Assembly: GCF_009834365.1 (NCBI RefSeq)
Contig: NZ_CP041348.1
Span: 2,331,001 to 2,395,000, forward strand
Origin: Komagataeibacter xylinus
GTDB taxonomy: Bacteria > Pseudomonadota > Alphaproteobacteria > Acetobacterales > Acetobacteraceae
DNA: 64,000 nt
Direction of reading: 5' to 3'
The position numbers were made by a program, and so were the translations under genes. The notes under the pieces were generated by a model. The model saw nothing but the letters and a program-made list of their open reading frames with translations. It was not told the DNA's origin and searched no databases. This document shows, one piece after another, positions 61,488-64,000 of the stretch. Numbering within the stretch: the first letter of the stretch is position 1; the number at the start of each line of letters is the position of its first letter.

Positions 61488-61490
61488 TGA

Positions 61491-61925
61491 TTATTGCATT
61501 TTTGGTTCTTCGCTTTGGGGCGATAGCATATCGATAAAAAGTTCTCTAATATTGATCCAATCGCTATTTTCGTCGCGTCTAGCTTGCAATTTATAAATTC
61601 CGGCTTCATCAACTTGTAAATCATTGGAAATGATTGCTAAGGCGCCAGGCCGGCTGTAATCAATAAAGTTTATAGTCAGAGTATATTTTATTTTTTCGTT
61701 TCCTGACGGATCTAGAAGCCGCACATCGAAAGAATTTATTATTTCGCCATTTGTGAATACTTCAAACCTAATCCAAAACTGCCTAAGTATAACAGGAAGA
61801 AATGGAACGACAACTCTTCCTGGGTATGCGCCAATAATAGTCTGATATCCAGTTATTTCTGCTCTGATTTGCTCGCAGAAAATAACTGATTTTATAATTT
61901 CTTTAGGCATATGCTCTGCTTCCAT
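61491..61925 (-). CDS. hypothetical protein in the integrase-linked module (DUF6941-like)
   Basis: A 144-aa soluble protein starting MEAEHMPKEIIKSVIFCEQIRAE. It has a predicted beta-rich fold with GYQTIIGAYPGRVVVPFLP and RFWIRFEV-type strands, and ends in an acidic tail. The opening KSVIFCEQIR...G...I.G.Y is reminiscent of DUF6941 proteins, which I recall from mobile elements; the match is tentative. It overlaps the end of the XRE gene by about 20 bp, so all three genes of this module are probably cotranscribed. AT-rich codon use marks it as foreign. Confidence 0.6.
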   Translation of the reverse strand: MEAEHMPKEIIKSVIFCEQIRAEITGYQTIIGAYPGRVVVPFLPVILRQFWIRFEVFTNGEIINSFDVRLLDPSGNEKIKYTLTINFIDYSRPGALAIISNDLQVDEAGIYKLQARRDENSDWINIRELFIDMLSPQSEEPKMQ

Positions 61926-62313
61926 GCCTATAATTTTCGTAATTTGTTATAGAAATTTCGATGGTTCCATTACCAACCATTGGTCCTGTGACGGGAGGGA
62001 GGCCTTGGCTGGATAAATCAGCGGCTTGCATCACGTAGTTTTCCGGAGGTGGAGGAACTCTCACATTTGAAAACGGCTCACGATCCATTGCTGCATATAG
62101 CTTACTGATCGTTTTTAGCGTTGGATTTCCTCGCAGATGAAGCCATTTACTGACGGTGCTTTCGTCGACGTCGAGTTCGTCTGCCATCTGAGCCTGTGTG
62201 AGACCACGTCTCATGGCTTCTTGAGCAAAAGTTTCGCTGATTGCAGCTTGTAATTCCTCTACAAGCAGCCCGTGCACGCGTTGGAATTTATCTAGGACGA
62301 TTCGAAAGGACAT
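61903..62313 (-). CDS. XRE-family helix-turn-helix protein (antitoxin-like)
   Basis: A 136-aa DNA-binding protein. The helix-turn-helix is RRGLTQAQMADELDVDESTVSKWLHLRGNPTLKTISKLYAAM (about 34-75). A proline-rich linker (VPPPPENY) and an uncharacterised C-terminal part follow. I chose ATG 62313, with AAGGA close upstream, over ATG 62355. It overlaps the upstream gene, whose product looks RelE/HigB-like, by about 26 bp. This toxin-first order is that of HigBA systems, where the XRE protein is the antitoxin and autorepressor. Confidence 0.75.
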   Translation of the reverse strand: MSFRIVLDKFQRVHGLLVEELQAAISETFAQEAMRRGLTQAQMADELDVDESTVSKWLHLRGNPTLKTISKLYAAMDREPFSNVRVPPPPENYVMQAADLSSQGLPPVTGPMVGNGTIEISITNYENYRHGSRAYA

Positions 62314-62872
62314 TTCCGGTTGCCGTTCCAGTGATGGGAGTAAGTAAAGGTTCATTCAGAGATTCTAGAAAAGACCGAGCATCCTTAATAAAGGGGTCCC
62401 ATTTTTCATCGCCTTCACCGAGGTGTAGCACGTTGGCGTCTTCTCCGGAATGTAAAATAAGATGATTTATTTCTGGGAACCATCCAAATAGTCGAACATC
62501 GTTTGTTTTTAGTTCCCATATTGATTCTGTAATAGGGCGTAGGCACCTCAAATCGATTGGGTAGACCATTTTTCTTCCGTCGCAGAAGCTTTTGAACTTC
62601 GCATAAACTTGTACTGCGGGTTCGGGATCATCTGGGTCCTGCACCGTTACGCCAGGTAAACCCTGATCGATCCAGCTTATGAATTTGGGCGTGCCCCATA
62701 TTTGTCTCCAATGCCCGTCCCTTAATGGAGGATCGAACGAATAAGGTTCGAACCCATGTTTACGCATCGCGTCTACTAAGGTTGCAATATATGGCAAGGG
62801 GGCAGGAGGCACAACGTCCATTTGTGATACATTGGCAGGAAGTGCGGGATTAGAATGAGAGGGGACCGGCAA
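62288..62872 (-). CDS. putative HigB/RelE-like toxin with N-terminal extension
   Basis: A 194-aa protein. The C-terminal part (about 112-180) contains SIWELKTNDVRLFGWFPEINHLILHSG, which has the sheet layout of RelE/Gp49-type mRNA interferases (E-L-k-...-R-l-f-g-w-f), followed by a helix-rich tail. The N-terminal 100 residues are extra and contain RDGHWRQIWGTPKFISWIDQGLPGV. It overlaps the XRE gene start. The toxin role is inferred from the motif and gene order. It is AT-rich relative to the chromosome. Confidence 0.55.
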   Translation of the reverse strand: MPVPSHSNPALPANVSQMDVVPPAPLPYIATLVDAMRKHGFEPYSFDPPLRDGHWRQIWGTPKFISWIDQGLPGVTVQDPDDPEPAVQVYAKFKSFCDGRKMVYPIDLRCLRPITESIWELKTNDVRLFGWFPEINHLILHSGEDANVLHLGEGDEKWDPFIKDARSFLESLNEPLLTPITGTATGNVLSNRPR

Positions 62873-63153
62873 ACGCGACTCCGAAGCACGCTGAATGATG
62901 GCGACAAATTAGCTTGTAACAACACAAGCCGCCACTCTTGCTAACGCTCGTTTCCCTAGGTCAGATAGAGACATAAAAAACGAGTGTTCCACGTGTTCCA
63001 CCACGCTAGGCACCTAGAGTAACTGCGGTTTTTCGGAGGTGCAGAGTGGAACACGTTGGAAAATGCGCGGTGTTCCACGTGTTCCACCTCCGGGCCGGTT
63101 AAGTGCGAAGAATGGCGGTTTCCCACCATTTTCTGCAATCGGAGATGAAAGCA
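62873..63153. repeat. GTGTTCCAC repeat cluster
   Basis: Two near-identical double sites GTGTTCCACGTGTTCCACC lie at 62984-63002 and 63070-63088, with an inverted relative GTGGAACACGTTGGAA at 63046-63061 and a further half site near 63158. A CTAGG-CA-CCTAG palindrome is at 63006-63017. There is no gene. The arrangement resembles iterons or an operator array. Confidence 0.6.
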
Positions 63154-63753
63154 CTACCCTGGAACACTTTCGTATGCCTGCAGGAAATCCTCGATGTTAT
63201 CGCTCATCAGCAGGGGCATCCGGGCCCGTATGACCTTCTCGGGCCAGTCCCACCATGCCAATGCCAGCAACCGCTCGATGGTTCTCTCAGGGAAGCGGTA
63301 TTTGATGACCCGGGCCGGATTGCCACCGACGATGGCATAAGGCGGTACGTCCTTCGTCACCACGGCCGCCGTGGCGATGATCGCGCCAGACCCTATGGTT
63401 ATGCCGGACATGATGTTGGCCCGCGCGCCGATCCAGACGTCATTACCGATCACAATATCTCCCTTGGTGGAATGGTCATCGGATGCGTCAGCTGCTTCGG
63501 GCCAGAAATTGCACTGGTTCTTGAACGGGTAGGTGGTGATCGTGTCCGTGCGGTGGTTGCCCAGGATCATCAGCACCTCGCGGGCGATCGAGCAGTATTT
63601 TCCGATCTTCAGGCCGGCATATTCGGCCTCTATGATGATGGGAGAGCCCTTGGCGCCATACGTATGGTCCCCGATCTCCCAGCCCCATTCCTCGATCTCG
63701 TGGGCCAGTGTGTAGCGTAGGAGCAGCGAAAAGGCGTTCTTGCCGTAATACAT
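63154..63753 (-). CDS. CatB-type hexapeptide-repeat acetyltransferase
   Basis: A 199-aa left-handed beta-helix O-acetyltransferase of the xenobiotic (chloramphenicol/streptogramin) acetyltransferase family. Signatures are [23 protein letters not shown] with the catalytic His, [56 protein letters not shown], and the C-terminal WWDWPEKVI. Chromosomal members often modify sugars or other hydroxylated compounds, so resistance should not be assumed. I chose ATG 63753, with GGGAGAG 9 bp upstream, over a longer frame to 63843. It is the last gene of the element seen here. Confidence 0.85.
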   Translation of the reverse strand: MYYGKNAFSLLLRYTLAHEIEEWGWEIGDHTYGAKGSPIIIEAEYAGLKIGKYCSIAREVLMILGNHRTDTITTYPFKNQCNFWPEAADASDDHSTKGDIVIGNDVWIGARANIMSGITIGSGAIIATAAVVTKDVPPYAIVGGNPARVIKYRFPERTIERLLALAWWDWPEKVIRARMPLLMSDNIEDFLQAYESVPG

Positions 63754-63843
63754 GGGGCTGCGCTCTCCCGTTCTGGTTGAGGTTATGCGATGTGCGTTTC
63801 TGCATATCGGCTGCCGAAGTGTCAGGCTTTTAACGGCACGCAC

Positions 63844-64000
63844 CCAATGTCCGCAATGAGGCTAAGAAAACCGCAATGTTTCGTGACTTATGAAGGGTTG
63901 ACGGATCTCTCTCTGATCGCAATGTATGGGGGGTCCGGTGAGGTGAGAACGGCTACCTCACGCACCTGCTAGCCGCAGGTAACTAACCTGGCACCTCTTA
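63844..64000. other. window end, no gene recognised
   Basis: The final bases carry a short plus-strand frame that overlaps the upstream part of the acetyltransferase gene. I see no start signal, motif or RNA. Confidence 0.3.

Noticed and set aside
63154..63753. Chloramphenicol resistance gene
   Set aside because: The protein is CatB-type, but this hexapeptide family includes many sugar and metabolite acetyltransferases; sequence alone does not support resistance.

Overview
This window reads as chromosome of an acetic acid bacterium, most likely Komagataeibacter or Gluconacetobacter (Acetobacteraceae). The grounds are high-GC coding sequence, a periplasmic PQQ-dependent quinohaemoprotein alcohol dehydrogenase, a LuxR/LuxI pair laid out like the gin quorum-sensing locus of that group, many insertion sequences, and AT-rich intergenic hairpins of a type I associate with these genomes. 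The genus is inferred from gene content; no marker gene settles it.

Layout. 1-6.6 kb: an IS5-family transposase, small secreted or hypothetical proteins, a luxR-luxI pair with a perfect 20-bp lux box, two short genes behind luxI, and an 855-bp IS427-type element. 6.4-11.2 kb: a second small protein related to the one behind luxI, a molybdopterin-binding Mop protein, nrdB, a lipoprotein, an O-antigen-ligase-like protein and a flippase. 11.2-14.9 kb: a copper-uptake cluster (OprC-like receptor, DUF2946 protein, TonB with 25 Pro-Gln repeats). 15.0-16.1 kb: an IS630 element. 16.5-25.4 kb: a 63-bp-repeat glycine-rich protein, tRNA-Arg, a complex I NDUFS4-like subunit, tRNA-Pro, csaA-gpt, transporters, an SDR/HxlR pair, an esterase and a GlcG-like protein.

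27-59 kb is a dense catabolic region. Its core, 34.6-43.9 kb, has the full gene complement of an indole-3-acetate (iac) operon: amidase, SnoaL-like protein, acyl-CoA-dehydrogenase-like flavoenzyme, small IacB-like protein, Rieske dioxygenase alpha and beta, SDR, ferredoxin reductase and flavin reductase. Interleaved or appended are a ketopantoate-reductase-like enzyme, a class II aldolase, an FMN hydroxy-acid dehydrogenase and a NIPSNAP protein. Upstream on the other strand lie a MarR regulator, a TonB receptor, an aldehyde dehydrogenase and a PQQ alcohol dehydrogenase. Downstream lie a three-gene operon (opine-dehydrogenase-like, 3-hydroxyacyl-CoA-dehydrogenase-like, MHS transporter), two more MFS transporters, a second TonB receptor, an Lrp regulator, an aromatic-type aminotransferase and an aldo/keto reductase. 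Together these suggest uptake and oxidation of tryptophan-derived indoles (for example tryptophol to indoleacetaldehyde to indoleacetate) followed by ring attack. The substrate is inferred, not shown.

60.3-63.8 kb looks like an integrated element: a P4-type tyrosine integrase, a three-gene operon resembling a HigB/HigA toxin-antitoxin pair plus a third gene, a cluster of GTGTTCCAC repeats, and a CatB-type acetyltransferase.
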